From contig NZ_SRYB01000025.1 of NCBI RefSeq assembly GCF_004793975.1, forward strand, positions 1 to 64,000: a stretch of 64,000 nucleotides of DNA, in the 5' to 3' direction. The notes under the pieces are model-generated. The model did not search any database. It was not told the origin of the DNA and saw only the letters and a list, made by a program, of their open reading frames with translations. The translations under genes were made by a program, and so were the position numbers. The DNA comes from Lepagella muris. GTDB lineage: Bacteria > Bacteroidota > Bacteroidia > Bacteroidales > Muribaculaceae. This document shows positions 55,333 through 63,572 of this stretch, one piece after another; within the stretch, counting starts at the first letter, position 1, and each line of letters opens with the position of its first letter.

Positions 55333-55920
55333 ATGGAGAAGCTGTATGACCTTTGGGCCAAACGCAACCCGGAATGGGAGAAACGCTTTGAAGAGCCCAT
55401 TTTCAAGACCTTTGCCGATTACGGCAAGGGGAATACCTCACTTTCAGAAACCCGAGGAAAAATATTCGGGGCCGGTTATGAAATCTTTATAATTGCTTTC
55501 TTTATAGGGTTATATTTCGACCAGACTCGTAAACTGACAGATGATAAAGAGGAGCGGAAAACTTGTGGTCAGGCTATACAGTACTGGGGCAATATTGAGA
55601 CTCGCGGCATCCGTCAGACTTATGGAGCGATAAGAGACTATATCTTTGCTGCTCTCATAGCAAAAACAGACATAGACTTGATTGCACTCGATAAAGGAGA
55701 CCCAAAAGTAACACCTCGAAAAGTGGTCGATGCTCTTGTGGAGAAAATGGAAGAATACGCCAACTTCGGTCTCTATTACATGGAAGAGCAATTGATTGAC
55801 AACCCCGACTACTTCTTCCGAGACAAAGCCTTCCTCCGTCTATTCCTTCAGTTCATCCCTCAACAAAAAGAAGAAGAGCAACAGGCACAAGACTCAGACG
55901 ATCTTCCAGAAGAACTATAA
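55333..55920 (+). CDS. Unrecognised 195-residue protein, last gene of the defence operon
   Basis: No known domain by eye. Features: a start rich in aromatic and charged residues (LYDLWAKRNPEWEKRFEEPI), a glycine-rich turn (KIFGAGYEIFIIAFFIGLYF) that is hydrophobic but too short and mixed for a confident membrane helix, a helical middle (RQTYGAIRDYIFAALIAKTD), and a low-complexity acidic tail (QQKEEEQQAQDSDDLPEEL). Starts one base after the stop of the Rad50-like gene and ends right before a strong terminator, so it is the third partner of the helicase and Rad50-like genes. Role unknown; DNA mimicry by the acidic tail or a complex subunit are only ideas. Confidence 0.7.
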   Translation: MEKLYDLWAKRNPEWEKRFEEPIFKTFADYGKGNTSLSETRGKIFGAGYEIFIIAFFIGLYFDQTRKLTDDKEERKTCGQAIQYWGNIETRGIRQTYGAIRDYIFAALIAKTDIDLIALDKGDPKVTPRKVVDALVEKMEEYANFGLYYMEEQLIDNPDYFFRDKAFLRLFLQFIPQQKEEEQQAQDSDDLPEEL

Positions 55921-55922
55921 TC

Positions 55923-55957
55923 AAAGAGCCATTCAATCCAAGTTGAGTGGCTCTTTT
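55923..55957. terminator. Terminator of the phosphorothioation operon
   Basis: AAAGAGCCATTCAA pairs with TTGAGTGGCTCTTT (one T-G pair), ending in TTTT, three bases after the last stop codon. The stem is symmetric, so it could also stop the convergent cassette. The following 56000-56074 region has no gene. Confidence 0.8.
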
Positions 55958-56074
55958 AAGTCTTTGAGTGAATTATGATATGTTATATAGGGATATACGC
56001 CTATTTCACTTCGTTTTAATCCGTAATAATTTGGACGGAGAACTACCACAAATATCAATAAGTTCTGTATTTTG

Positions 56075-56338
56075 TTATTCTAGAGAATCTCTATTTATCA
56101 TTCCTAGGATACCAAGATTATGCTGTGACATAAAGCCACAATGAGTACATACGAGTGCTACAGAAGGCACCATAGGGCCATTCCCTAATACTATGCTATC
56201 CATTTGATGCTGAATACCTTGTATTAGAAATCCGTCTACAATACTAAAGTTCTTATTATGGCAAATTGGACATTCAAACGAAGGAATTCTTTCCGACAGT
56301 CTTTTTATAATCTCTATTTTAGTTTTTTCGTCAAACAT
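56075..56338 (-). CDS. Zinc-ribbon protein, 87 residues
   Basis: A small protein with one four-cysteine zinc site: CPICHN near residue 28 and CTHCGF near residue 70. Helical N-terminus KTKIEIIKRLSERIPSFE. Last gene of a three-gene minus-strand cassette; its start overlaps the end of the TIR-like gene by eight bases, so they are coupled. Not recognised as a named family. In such a position it could bind nucleic acid or regulate the membrane-bound effector; no evidence for either. Confidence 0.7.
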   Translation of the reverse strand: MFDEKTKIEIIKRLSERIPSFECPICHNKNFSIVDGFLIQGIQHQMDSIVLGNGPMVPSVALVCTHCGFMSQHNLGILGMINRDSLE

Positions 56339-57026
56339 AGTGAATGGTTCCTAAAATATTAGAAAGCTTGTTCTTTAGATCCTTAGGGTTAGAATAAAGC
56401 AATAATCGGTCAGACCTCAAATCGAAAGGAATGTCCTTGACATTACTCATATTTGCTATTAAAATCACGGTTTTCCCAATGCTATGTGCTAGTCCAATTT
56501 CATAAAACACGTTGGGATTCTTCCCATCCAACACCGCCACAATTAATTGAGAATCCAAAATTAATTGGACAATTTGATTCAATAATTTACCAGGATTATA
56601 TGGTGTGTCACTTCTATAACACTCATATCCATTAGACTGACAAGCGTCTTTAATAGTTAAATACGTTTTATCAAAAGATTTATGAAATGGCATTAGGCAA
56701 AAAACAGTCTTGTCCTTGACCTTTACGTTTCCAAGGTCAATCCCCAGATCTTTGTAAAAAGAATGGTTTGGAATAACAGAGTTTATGCTCAAATCTTTAT
56801 CAGGAAATTGTAATAGCAGCTTTGTATTGTCAAATAAGCGTTCTGGATCCCCTAACAAAATTTCATTTAAACTATATATTTGGTTCTCTAGCCTTTTGCG
56901 TTGACCAGTAATAGAAGCCTTATCATTTTCTTTGGTGTATTTCCTCCTCATACGATATATATATAGGCAATACCCTAACGATAAAATGCTAGCCACGAGA
57001 GAGGCATATATTATAAATTCAGACAT
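56331..57026 (-). CDS. Membrane-anchored TIR/nucleoside-deoxyribosyltransferase-like protein
   Basis: 231 residues. One N-terminal membrane helix (FIIYASLVASILSLGYCLYI, about 4-24), a basic and helical linker, then a Rossmann-like domain (about 105-231): TVFCLMPFHKSFDKTYLTIK, YECYRSDTPYN, IVQLILDSQLIVAVLDGKNP and NVFYEIGLAHSIGKTVILIA, with Glu 176 at the position of the catalytic Glu of nucleoside 2-deoxyribosyltransferases and of TIR-like effectors. Such domains cut NAD+ or nucleosides in CBASS, Pycsar and Thoeris-like defence. Here it is tethered to the membrane and flanked by a four-helix membrane protein (four bases upstream) and a zinc ribbon. No cyclase is seen nearby. Confidence 0.75.
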   Translation of the reverse strand: MSEFIIYASLVASILSLGYCLYIYRMRRKYTKENDKASITGQRKRLENQIYSLNEILLGDPERLFDNTKLLLQFPDKDLSINSVIPNHSFYKDLGIDLGNVKVKDKTVFCLMPFHKSFDKTYLTIKDACQSNGYECYRSDTPYNPGKLLNQIVQLILDSQLIVAVLDGKNPNVFYEIGLAHSIGKTVILIANMSNVKDIPFDLRSDRLLLYSNPKDLKNKLSNILGTIHYV

Positions 57027-57029
57027 ATC

Positions 57030-57461
57030 TTAAATTATTTGTAGGTAAATAAAACAAATCCAGGCTATAGCGAGAATGACATCAAGGATGCCAAATAAAT
57101 ATACCTTAAGTCCTTTTTCATCATAACTGTGTCTGATAGAACACTGTCTAAAATGACAGCATATTATTGATACCACTAAGCTTATCACAACAAGTACAAT
57201 TCCTAATGCAAAATTAGGCTCTTTCATAAAACCTGTTATTATAACTGTGATTACAACTAAACATAAATCAATTGGCAATTCAAGTGCCAGCAGTCCCCAG
57301 TCTTTCCGTTCAGATTCTTTTGACACCAAATATTTTAACAATGACATAAATACCAAAAGAGCAACAGATAACCAAAAGGCATAAAACAGACTATCAGGAT
57401 TTTTTAATGCTTCCCAATAGTTTGGTTCTATATTATTTATTTCAGGTGGAATATTTTCCAT
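57030..57461 (-). CDS. Four-helix membrane protein
   Basis: About 143 residues from an ATG at 57461; the frame is open up to an ATG at 57515, but the upstream 18 residues are unlike a coding start. Four hydrophobic helices: FYAFWLSVALLVFMSLLKYL, LPIDLCLVVITVIITGFM, FALGIVLVVISLVVSIICC and VYLFGILDVILAIAWICFIY. Unrecognised family. First gene of the cassette with the TIR-like and zinc-ribbon genes (gap three bases), which suggests a membrane partner or channel for the TIR-like protein. Next to the tRNA-Leu gene and its terminator. Confidence 0.6.
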   Translation of the reverse strand: MENIPPEINNIEPNYWEALKNPDSLFYAFWLSVALLVFMSLLKYLVSKESERKDWGLLALELPIDLCLVVITVIITGFMKEPNFALGIVLVVISLVVSIICCHFRQCSIRHSYDEKGLKVYLFGILDVILAIAWICFIYLQII

Positions 57462-57496
57462 TATTTGAAGTATAACATTGTTGAATAAATTTTCTT

Positions 57497-57515
57497 CGGT
57501 GCAAAATCGGTGCAA
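57497..57515. repeat. CGGTGCAA direct repeat beside tRNA-Leu
   Basis: CGGTGCAA at 57497-57504 and 57508-57515, 11 bases apart in phase, separated by AAT. Short spaced repeats of this kind occur as recombinase or regulator binding sites near tRNA-linked islands. No integrase gene is in the window, so function is unsupported. Confidence 0.3.
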
Positions 57516-57521
57516 TGTTAA

Positions 57522-57569
57522 AGAAAAAAAAGAGATAAGAAACTGTATTTTTTCAGAATCTTATCTCTT
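57522..57569 (-). terminator. Terminator downstream of tRNA-Leu
   Basis: On the minus strand AAGAGATAAGA pairs with TCTTATCTCTT (complement of 57530-57540), followed by a run of T (complement of the A run before 57530). Classic intrinsic terminator, nine bases after the tRNA 3' end. Confidence 0.8.
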
Positions 57570-57577
57570 CTCAGAGG

Positions 57578-57658
57578 TGCCCAGAACAGGACTCGAACCT
57601 GCACGCCTCTCAGCACTCGCACCTGAAACGAGCGCGTCTACCATTCCGCCACCTGGGC
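57578..57658 (-). tRNA. tRNA-Leu, anticodon CAG
   Basis: 81 bases. Acceptor stem GCCCAGG against TCTGGGC, anticodon stem CTCGT/GCGAG around the loop TTCAGGT with anticodon CAG, T-arm GGTTCGAGTCC, and discriminator A. A class II variable arm lies between the anticodon stem and T-arm. Encoded ACC, not a full CCA, follows. It marks the right border of the AT-richer defence region. Confidence 0.92.
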
Positions 57659-57878
57659 AAGGTGTCGTACCCACGGGAGTGGGTCGCTGTTTGTGGATGC
57701 AAAGTTAGGGAGTTTTTTTTGTTTTGCCAAATATTTTGGGTTAAATCTTTTTATTTTTTTGTGTGGGTGGTGGTTCGTCGTTGGGAGAAGGTGGTTTGTA
57801 GGAGAGGGAGTAGTGGTAGATTGGGTGGAGAGGTAGTGGTGATGGATGAGAGAGCTTAGGGTGATAGTTTTTGGTTGG

Positions 57879-58550
57879 TCAGAGGAGGCGGAAGGTGTGG
57901 CGGTGGAGGGGAGTGGCACCGAGGCGAGCGATTGCCTGGCGATGGGCTTTTGTGGGGTAGCCTTTGTTGATTTCCCAGTCGTAGCCGGGGTATTGGGCGG
58001 CGAGTTTCTTCATCAGTTCATCGCGGTGGGTCTTGGCGAGTACAGAGGCGGCTGCTATCGACATGTATGTGGCGTCGCCTTTGACTACGGTTGTATGCGG
58101 GATGATTATGCCGTCGGGGATAGTATCGTTGTCAATATTGTCAGTAATGTCGGTATTGTCAATATTGACGTTATTGACATGCTGGACAATGTTGGAGGGG
58201 GAGGTGTAAGGTTTGAAGCGGTTGCCGTCTACGAGGATGTGTTGGGGGCGGATGGAGAGGGCGTCAAGGGCGCGGTGCATGCCTATGATGGAGGCATTGA
58301 GGATGTTTATGCGGTCGATCTCCTCGGCATCCACCATCACTACTGCCCACGCGAGTGCGTGCTTCTCAATGTATGGACGTAGCTCCTCACGTTTCTTCTC
58401 GGTGAGTTGCTTGCTGTCGTTCAGCTGGGGACATTCAAAGTCGGGGGGGAGGATTACGGCTGCGCAGCTTACGGGTCCGCAGAGACAACCGCGTCCGGCT
58501 TCGTCGCATCCTGCCTCCATAATGCCGGGGTAGAGGTAAGGCTTAAGCAT
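57879..58550 (-). CDS. rnhB: Ribonuclease HII with an internal Asn/Asp-rich insertion
   Basis: Removes ribonucleotides and RNA from RNA-DNA hybrids; 223 residues against about 190-200 usual. Catalytic motif GCDEAGRGCLCGPV (Asp 16, Glu 17), ILVDGNRFKPY (Asp 108), VVKGDATYMSIAAASVLAK (Asp 159), and the C-terminal YPTKAHRQAI. Between residues 116 and 149 lies an extra segment with repeated N, D, I and T (NNVNID, NTDITD, NIDNDT) encoded by a near-repetitive stretch (GTCAATATTG at 58131 and again at 58158). It falls between the third and fourth catalytic residues, likely as a surface loop. Downstream of the prenyl synthase gene by 19 bases. Confidence 0.93.
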   Translation of the reverse strand: MLKPYLYPGIMEAGCDEAGRGCLCGPVSCAAVILPPDFECPQLNDSKQLTEKKREELRPYIEKHALAWAVVMVDAEEIDRINILNASIIGMHRALDALSIRPQHILVDGNRFKPYTSPSNIVQHVNNVNIDNTDITDNIDNDTIPDGIIIPHTTVVKGDATYMSIAAASVLAKTHRDELMKKLAAQYPGYDWEINKGYPTKAHRQAIARLGATPLHRHTFRLL

Positions 58551-58569
58551 CGGGATTATGGGAGTGTGC

Positions 58570-59544
58570 TTATTTCTGTCGGGATATTATGAAACTGAAG
58601 AGGTCGCGGAAGGATTCCTTCCATTCTGATTCCGGATAATTGTCGAGATACCTCTCGGCTTCCTGCTGCATCTCCGCCATACGGAAGTAGGCGTATTCTA
58701 TACCTCCGTTTGCCTTAGCGAAGTCAATTAGGATAGCGATCTCCGAGTCGTTGAGATTGCCGCGTTTCAGCAGCTCCTTCATCTCCTGCGCCTGTTGTTG
58801 GGGGGCATTGGCGAGGGCATAAAGAAGAGGGAGCGTCACTTTCCCTTCGCGCAGGTCATTGCCGGTGGGTTTACCGATTGCGGGATCATCGAAATAGTCG
58901 AATATGTCATCCTTTATCTGGAAACATAGCCCGAGGAGCTCGGCATAACTCACGAGTGGAGCATATTCCTCGGCAGATGCTCCGGCAGCCTCCGCTCCCA
59001 TTTTTGCGCAGTTCATGAATAGGGAAGCGGTCTTTTTTCTGATCATGGATATGTAGCTCGGCTCGTCGAAGTGATGGTCGCGGGCATTGCATATCTGGTC
59101 GATTTCCCCAAGCGACAACTCTTTGCCGAGGTCGGAGAGAGCGGCGATAATCTCAAGATTACCGGTGCGTATGCCTGCCGATAGGGCATTTGATACGAAA
59201 TAATCGCCGACAAGCACGGCGAGATGATTTCCCCAGATGGAATTGATGGTCTGGCGTCCGCGACGCAGGGAAGTCTCGTCGACCACATCATCATGAATCA
59301 GCGAAGCGTTGTGAAGCATTTCAAGGGCGGCGCCGGCGTGAAGCACATGTTCGTTGACGTTGCCGAACAATGCGGCACTGAGGATCACCATTATAGGACG
59401 TATCTGTTTCCCTTTGACAGTGAGATAATTGGTTACCACTTGATTCATCAATTCGTTGGGTGTGTACAACGATTGATGTATAATGGAGTTCATCTCTCCC
59501 AATTCTTTTTTGAGGCGATTCTGAATTAAATTTAGCTGATCCAT
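58570..59544 (-). CDS. Polyprenyl (octaprenyl-type) diphosphate synthase
   Basis: Makes the long isoprenoid tail of menaquinone. The start at 59544 (MDQLNLIQNRLKKE) is favoured: the frame continues upstream to 59628 but that extension is hydrophobic and atypical. About 324 residues. First Asp-rich motif LIHDDVVDETSLRRGRQT, and second motif LGLCFQIKDDIFDYFDDPA with GKPTGNDLREGKVTLPL. All substrate-binding residues appear intact. Upstream of rnhB in a likely two-gene operon, divergent from polA. Confidence 0.93.
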   Translation of the reverse strand: MDQLNLIQNRLKKELGEMNSIIHQSLYTPNELMNQVVTNYLTVKGKQIRPIMVILSAALFGNVNEHVLHAGAALEMLHNASLIHDDVVDETSLRRGRQTINSIWGNHLAVLVGDYFVSNALSAGIRTGNLEIIAALSDLGKELSLGEIDQICNARDHHFDEPSYISMIRKKTASLFMNCAKMGAEAAGASAEEYAPLVSYAELLGLCFQIKDDIFDYFDDPAIGKPTGNDLREGKVTLPLLYALANAPQQQAQEMKELLKRGNLNDSEIAILIDFAKANGGIEYAYFRMAEMQQEAERYLDNYPESEWKESFRDLFSFIISRQK

Positions 59545-59667
59545 AAGAAAAAAGTATGCCGCGGACATTAGCGCGGTCATGCTAATCAATTGCAAAATTA
59601 ATAAAATCTCTCTAACAACGGCACTCAATAAGGATTAATTTGCTAAATTAGCGGAAAATTTATCGAA

Positions 59668-62442
59668 ATGGATGAAAAACGCTTGTTCCTTTTGGACGCG
59701 TATGCGCTGATATTTCGCGCCTATTACGCGTTGATAAAAATGCCGCGTCTGACTCAGAGCGGCACCAATACGTCTGCAATCTTTGGATTCGTCAATACGC
59801 TTGAGGAGATTCTCCGTAAGGAATCTCCCACTCATATCGCGGTGTGCTTTGACCCGAAGGGACCCACCTTCCGCAGCGAGGCGGATGCCAGCTATAAGGC
59901 GGGTAGGGAAGCCACTCCGGAGGATATCCGATGGTCGATACCTATAATAAAGGAGATAATAAAGGCATACAACATACCGATCCTTGAGGTGGAGGGATTC
60001 GAGGCTGACGACGTGATCGGCACCATGGCAAAGCGTGCGGAGAAGGAGGGATTCACCACGTATATGATGACTCCTGACAAGGATTTCGGACAGCTTGTCA
60101 GTCCTAACGTGATCCAATATAAGCCAGCCTACCGTGGTCAGGATTTCGAGCTACGTGGGGAGAAGGAGGTGTGCGAACGTTACGGTCTCTCGAATACGTC
60201 GCAGGTGATCGACCTCCTTGCCCTGATGGGTGACAAGATAGACAACATACCGGGCTGTCCGGGTGTGGGTGAGAAGACGGCAGTCAAGCTGATTCAGGAT
60301 TTCGGCAGTGTGGAGCAACTTCTGAACCGCACAGGAGAACTGAAGGGTGCGTTGAAGAGGAAAGTGGAGGAGAACGCGCAGCAGATCCGCGATTCATATT
60401 TCCTTGCCACGATCCGCACTGACGTGCCTATAGCGGAGGAGCCGGAGGAACTTGTCAGGAAACCGGAGGATAAGGATAAGCTGTTTGCAATATTCAAGGA
60501 GTTGGAGTTCAAGACTCTTCGTGACCGTGTGTCGAAACGCATAGCCTCGGAGAAGCCGATGCCCGCAGCCACAGCATCGTCATCCGGCGGTTTCCCGGCA
60601 TCACTGTTTGATTTCGCGGATGAGGATCAGACGGCATTGCCGGAGGAGGAACAGACGGAATGTCTGCCCGTCGATTGGAAATTGATAACCGATGGGAAGG
60701 AGGCGGAGAGTATTCTTTCAAAGATCTCCGTACTTCAAAGATGCGGCATCTGCATGGTTGCCGAGGGTGAGAACGACATGACGGCGCAGGTGAAGGGCGT
60801 GGCAGTCGCACTCTCCGACACAGAGGGTGTCTATTTCCCGATAGAGTGTAGGAATGGCATTGCGGGAGTGCTTGACGTGCTTTCGCGTGAGGATATTGAG
60901 AAGGTCACGGGTCAGTCGAAGCGTGATTACGTCCTTGCCTACAGATTGAGGAATGACGGTGATGCCGGGATAAGAAACTATTATGACGTGTCGCTTGCCC
61001 ATTACCTTCTTCAGCCGGAGATGCGCCATTCCATAGACACGCTTGCCCCGATATATCTCGGTTGCGAGGTGCTGCCGGAGCCGGTGTTGTCGGCGCGTCG
61101 TGGTGCTAAGAAACCGGCATTCACCCAGGAGGAGATTGCCCATTGGGCGTGTGAACAGGCAGCTTTGTCGATGCGTCTTGCCGGACGTATGCGCAAGGAG
61201 GTTGAGAAGGAGGGGATGACGCATCTTCTTGAGAAGGTGGAGCTTCCACTTGCCGCAGTCCTTGCCGAGATGGAGATTACGGGAGTGAGGATAGACGTGG
61301 ATGCACTCAACGAAGCCGCGTCCAATCTTGAGGCGCGTCTTGGAGTGCTTGAATCGGATATCCACTCACTTGCAGGTGAGACGTTTAACGTCAGCTCTCC
61401 GGCGAAAGTGGGGGAGATACTTTTTGAGAAGCTGGGACTTGATCCAAAGGCGAAGAAGACAAAGACGGGTCAGTATTCCACGAGTGAGGAGATCCTTGAG
61501 AAAGTGGCGTCGAAGAATCCGATAGTCGGTAAGATCTTGGAATACCGTCAGCTCAAGAAATTGCTGACCACGTATCTCACCGCCCTTCCGGCGGCGATAA
61601 ACCCGTCGACGGGTAAGGTGCATACTGTCTACAATCAGACTGTGACAGCCACGGGTCGCATATCATCCTCATCGCCTAATCTTCAGAACATACCCGTGAG
61701 GGAGGAGGAGGGCAGGGAGATCCGCCGTGCGTTTATCGCGGATGATGGTCATCTCTTCCTTTCGGCAGACTATTCCCAGATAGAGCTGCGTCTTGTGGCG
61801 GATTTCGCGAATGACGAGACAATGCTCAACGCTTTCCGTCATGGCGACGACATACATGCCATCACGGCAGCCAAGATCTATCATAAGGAGCGGGATGAGG
61901 TGAGTCCGGATGAGCGACGCCATGCCAAGACTGCGAATTTCGGTATATTATACGGGATTTCGGCATTCGGTCTGTCGTCACGTCTGAATATCCCACGTGC
62001 TGACGCAAAGACGTTGATAGATAATTATTTTGAGATGTTTCCTACAATCAAACGCTATATGCAGGAGTCGATAGAGCTTGCGCGGGAGAAAGGCTACGTC
62101 GCCACGAAGATGGGGCGTAAACGCCGTTTGCCGGATATCAACAGTAAGAACCCGGTGGTGAGGGGTTATGCCGAGCGGAATGCCGTGAATGCCCCGATTC
62201 AGGGATGTGCAGCCGACGTGATAAAGGTGGCGATGGTGGATATTGCGGATAAGATGAAGGTAGCCGGATTGAAGTCAAGGATGATCATGCAGGTGCATGA
62301 CGAATTGAATTTCGACGTGGTCCCGGAGGAACTTCCGGTGCTTCAGAAGATAGTTGTAGAAGGTATGGAGGGAGCCTATTCGGGACAGGTTGCGCTGACC
62401 GCCTCGTTCGGAGTAGCCGACAATTGGCTGGATGCACACTGA
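59668..62442 (+). CDS. polA: DNA polymerase I
   Basis: 924 residues, full length. 5'-nuclease domain (1-290; LFLLDAYALIFRAYYAL, VCFDPKGPTFR, DKIDNIPGCPGVGEKTA), middle exonuclease-like domain (about 345-520), polymerase domain with motif A LFLSADYSQIELRL, motif B RRHAKTANFGILYGIS and motif C IMQVHDELNFDV. The 3'-5' exonuclease motifs look degraded: the place of FDTET reads CMVAEG (Val 364, Glu 366), and that of YAAED reads WACEQ (Trp 493, Gln 497). The domain therefore seems structural, without proofreading, as in Taq. Convergent with the GT4 gene, 22 bases apart. Confidence 0.95.
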   Translation: MDEKRLFLLDAYALIFRAYYALIKMPRLTQSGTNTSAIFGFVNTLEEILRKESPTHIAVCFDPKGPTFRSEADASYKAGREATPEDIRWSIPIIKEIIKAYNIPILEVEGFEADDVIGTMAKRAEKEGFTTYMMTPDKDFGQLVSPNVIQYKPAYRGQDFELRGEKEVCERYGLSNTSQVIDLLALMGDKIDNIPGCPGVGEKTAVKLIQDFGSVEQLLNRTGELKGALKRKVEENAQQIRDSYFLATIRTDVPIAEEPEELVRKPEDKDKLFAIFKELEFKTLRDRVSKRIASEKPMPAATASSSGGFPASLFDFADEDQTALPEEEQTECLPVDWKLITDGKEAESILSKISVLQRCGICMVAEGENDMTAQVKGVAVALSDTEGVYFPIECRNGIAGVLDVLSREDIEKVTGQSKRDYVLAYRLRNDGDAGIRNYYDVSLAHYLLQPEMRHSIDTLAPIYLGCEVLPEPVLSARRGAKKPAFTQEEIAHWACEQAALSMRLAGRMRKEVEKEGMTHLLEKVELPLAAVLAEMEITGVRIDVDALNEAASNLEARLGVLESDIHSLAGETFNVSSPAKVGEILFEKLGLDPKAKKTKTGQYSTSEEILEKVASKNPIVGKILEYRQLKKLLTTYLTALPAAINPSTGKVHTVYNQTVTATGRISSSSPNLQNIPVREEEGREIRRAFIADDGHLFLSADYSQIELRLVADFANDETMLNAFRHGDDIHAITAAKIYHKERDEVSPDERRHAKTANFGILYGISAFGLSSRLNIPRADAKTLIDNYFEMFPTIKRYMQESIELAREKGYVATKMGRKRRLPDINSKNPVVRGYAERNAVNAPIQGCAADVIKVAMVDIADKMKVAGLKSRMIMQVHDELNFDVVPEELPVLQKIVVEGMEGAYSGQVALTASFGVADNWLDAH

Positions 62443-62464
62443 AGCCCCTAAAGCACATCGCACT

Positions 62465-63556
62465 TTATGGGTTCCGGTAAATTTCTTCGAGCTTTTGGAT
62501 GAAGGCGCGCCAGGCGAGGTTGGTGCGGAAAGTATTGAAAGCGCGTTCACCCATACGTTGGCGCAATTCAGGATCGGTAGCCAGCTTACGCATGGCATTG
62601 GCGAGTTGGAGCGCACTTCCGGGTGTTGTCAGGAATCCCTCCCTGCCGTCGGTTATGTATTCCGGTTGCGCACCGTTGGAAGAGCATACCTGCGGACGTC
62701 CGCAAGCCATATATTCGATGTTTGCCAATCCGAAAGCCTCTTCCGTATGCGAGGGTAATACCCCGAAGTCAGACTTGGCAATCAGCTCCATGGGTTCGGG
62801 CGTCTGCTTATACCAGTCGATCATGTCCATTACGCCTCTTGTGATAGCGCGACGGCGCAGTTTGTCTACATAGTCAGGCGTTCCGCTCCCCACAATCTTC
62901 AGCCGTAGCCTCGACCCCTTTAGTATTGCCACCGCGTCGATGAGCGTCTCGAGTCCTTTTCCCGGTATCAGCGGACCATGAAACATGGCGCATATCGGAC
63001 CCTTCTCAGTCTTTACAGGGAGGGTATCGGGAGCGGATAGAAGACTATTGTGCAACACCGTCACCTTCTCTTTCGGGAAAGGCAACGGTTTGTCGTGCCA
63101 TGTTGATAGGAAACGGTCGGCAGCCAGTTGCGACACGCATATAATTGCGTCGAGATTGCGGTAAATCCTTCTGAACAGCCAGGAGTCGATACCCTTTTTC
63201 ACCTTATGCCGGGTGGCTACCACCTTCACGTCCTTTCTTCCGGCAATCTTACGGGCGAGAAGCGCGGTGAACGCATTCCTGAAGCCGTGGGCATGAATGA
63301 CAACACTATCCTTCTCACATTTCTTCAGGGTGTTGGCAATAAGTCTCACCGGGTGGAAATTAAACATATTCCCGATAGGGGTGTGCAGAAGAGCCACCCC
63401 CTCTTTCTCAAAGAAGGAATCCACCGCCTTCGCATCCCTCGTGACGGCATACACCTTCCAGCCGCATCGGATGAAATGCCGGCAGATATCAAGAGAATAT
63501 CTCTCGACCCCACCCCAGCGGTTGGCAGACAGAATATGTATCAGCGTTCTATTCAC
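62465..63556 (-). CDS. GT4-family glycosyltransferase
   Basis: 363 residues. N-terminal glycosyltransferase-4 Rossmann domain (TLIHILSANRWGGVERYSLD, SVVIHAHGFRNAFTALLARK) and C-terminal GT1 domain (ICAMFHGPLIPGKGLETLIDA, LRLKIVGSGTP, DFGVLPSHTEEAFGLANIEYM with the E-x7-E retaining motif, CGRPQVCSSNG). A cytosolic retaining enzyme likely acting in lipopolysaccharide or capsule assembly; no other such genes lie in the window. Followed by polA on the other strand. Confidence 0.92.
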   Translation of the reverse strand: MNRTLIHILSANRWGGVERYSLDICRHFIRCGWKVYAVTRDAKAVDSFFEKEGVALLHTPIGNMFNFHPVRLIANTLKKCEKDSVVIHAHGFRNAFTALLARKIAGRKDVKVVATRHKVKKGIDSWLFRRIYRNLDAIICVSQLAADRFLSTWHDKPLPFPKEKVTVLHNSLLSAPDTLPVKTEKGPICAMFHGPLIPGKGLETLIDAVAILKGSRLRLKIVGSGTPDYVDKLRRRAITRGVMDMIDWYKQTPEPMELIAKSDFGVLPSHTEEAFGLANIEYMACGRPQVCSSNGAQPEYITDGREGFLTTPGSALQLANAMRKLATDPELRQRMGERAFNTFRTNLAWRAFIQKLEEIYRNP

Positions 63557-63572
63557 TAAATTGCTTAATCCT

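Noticed and set aside
42500..57658. tRNA-derived attachment repeat for the island
   Set aside because: No copy of the tRNA-Leu 3' end was seen at the left side of the region, and no integrase gene is present.
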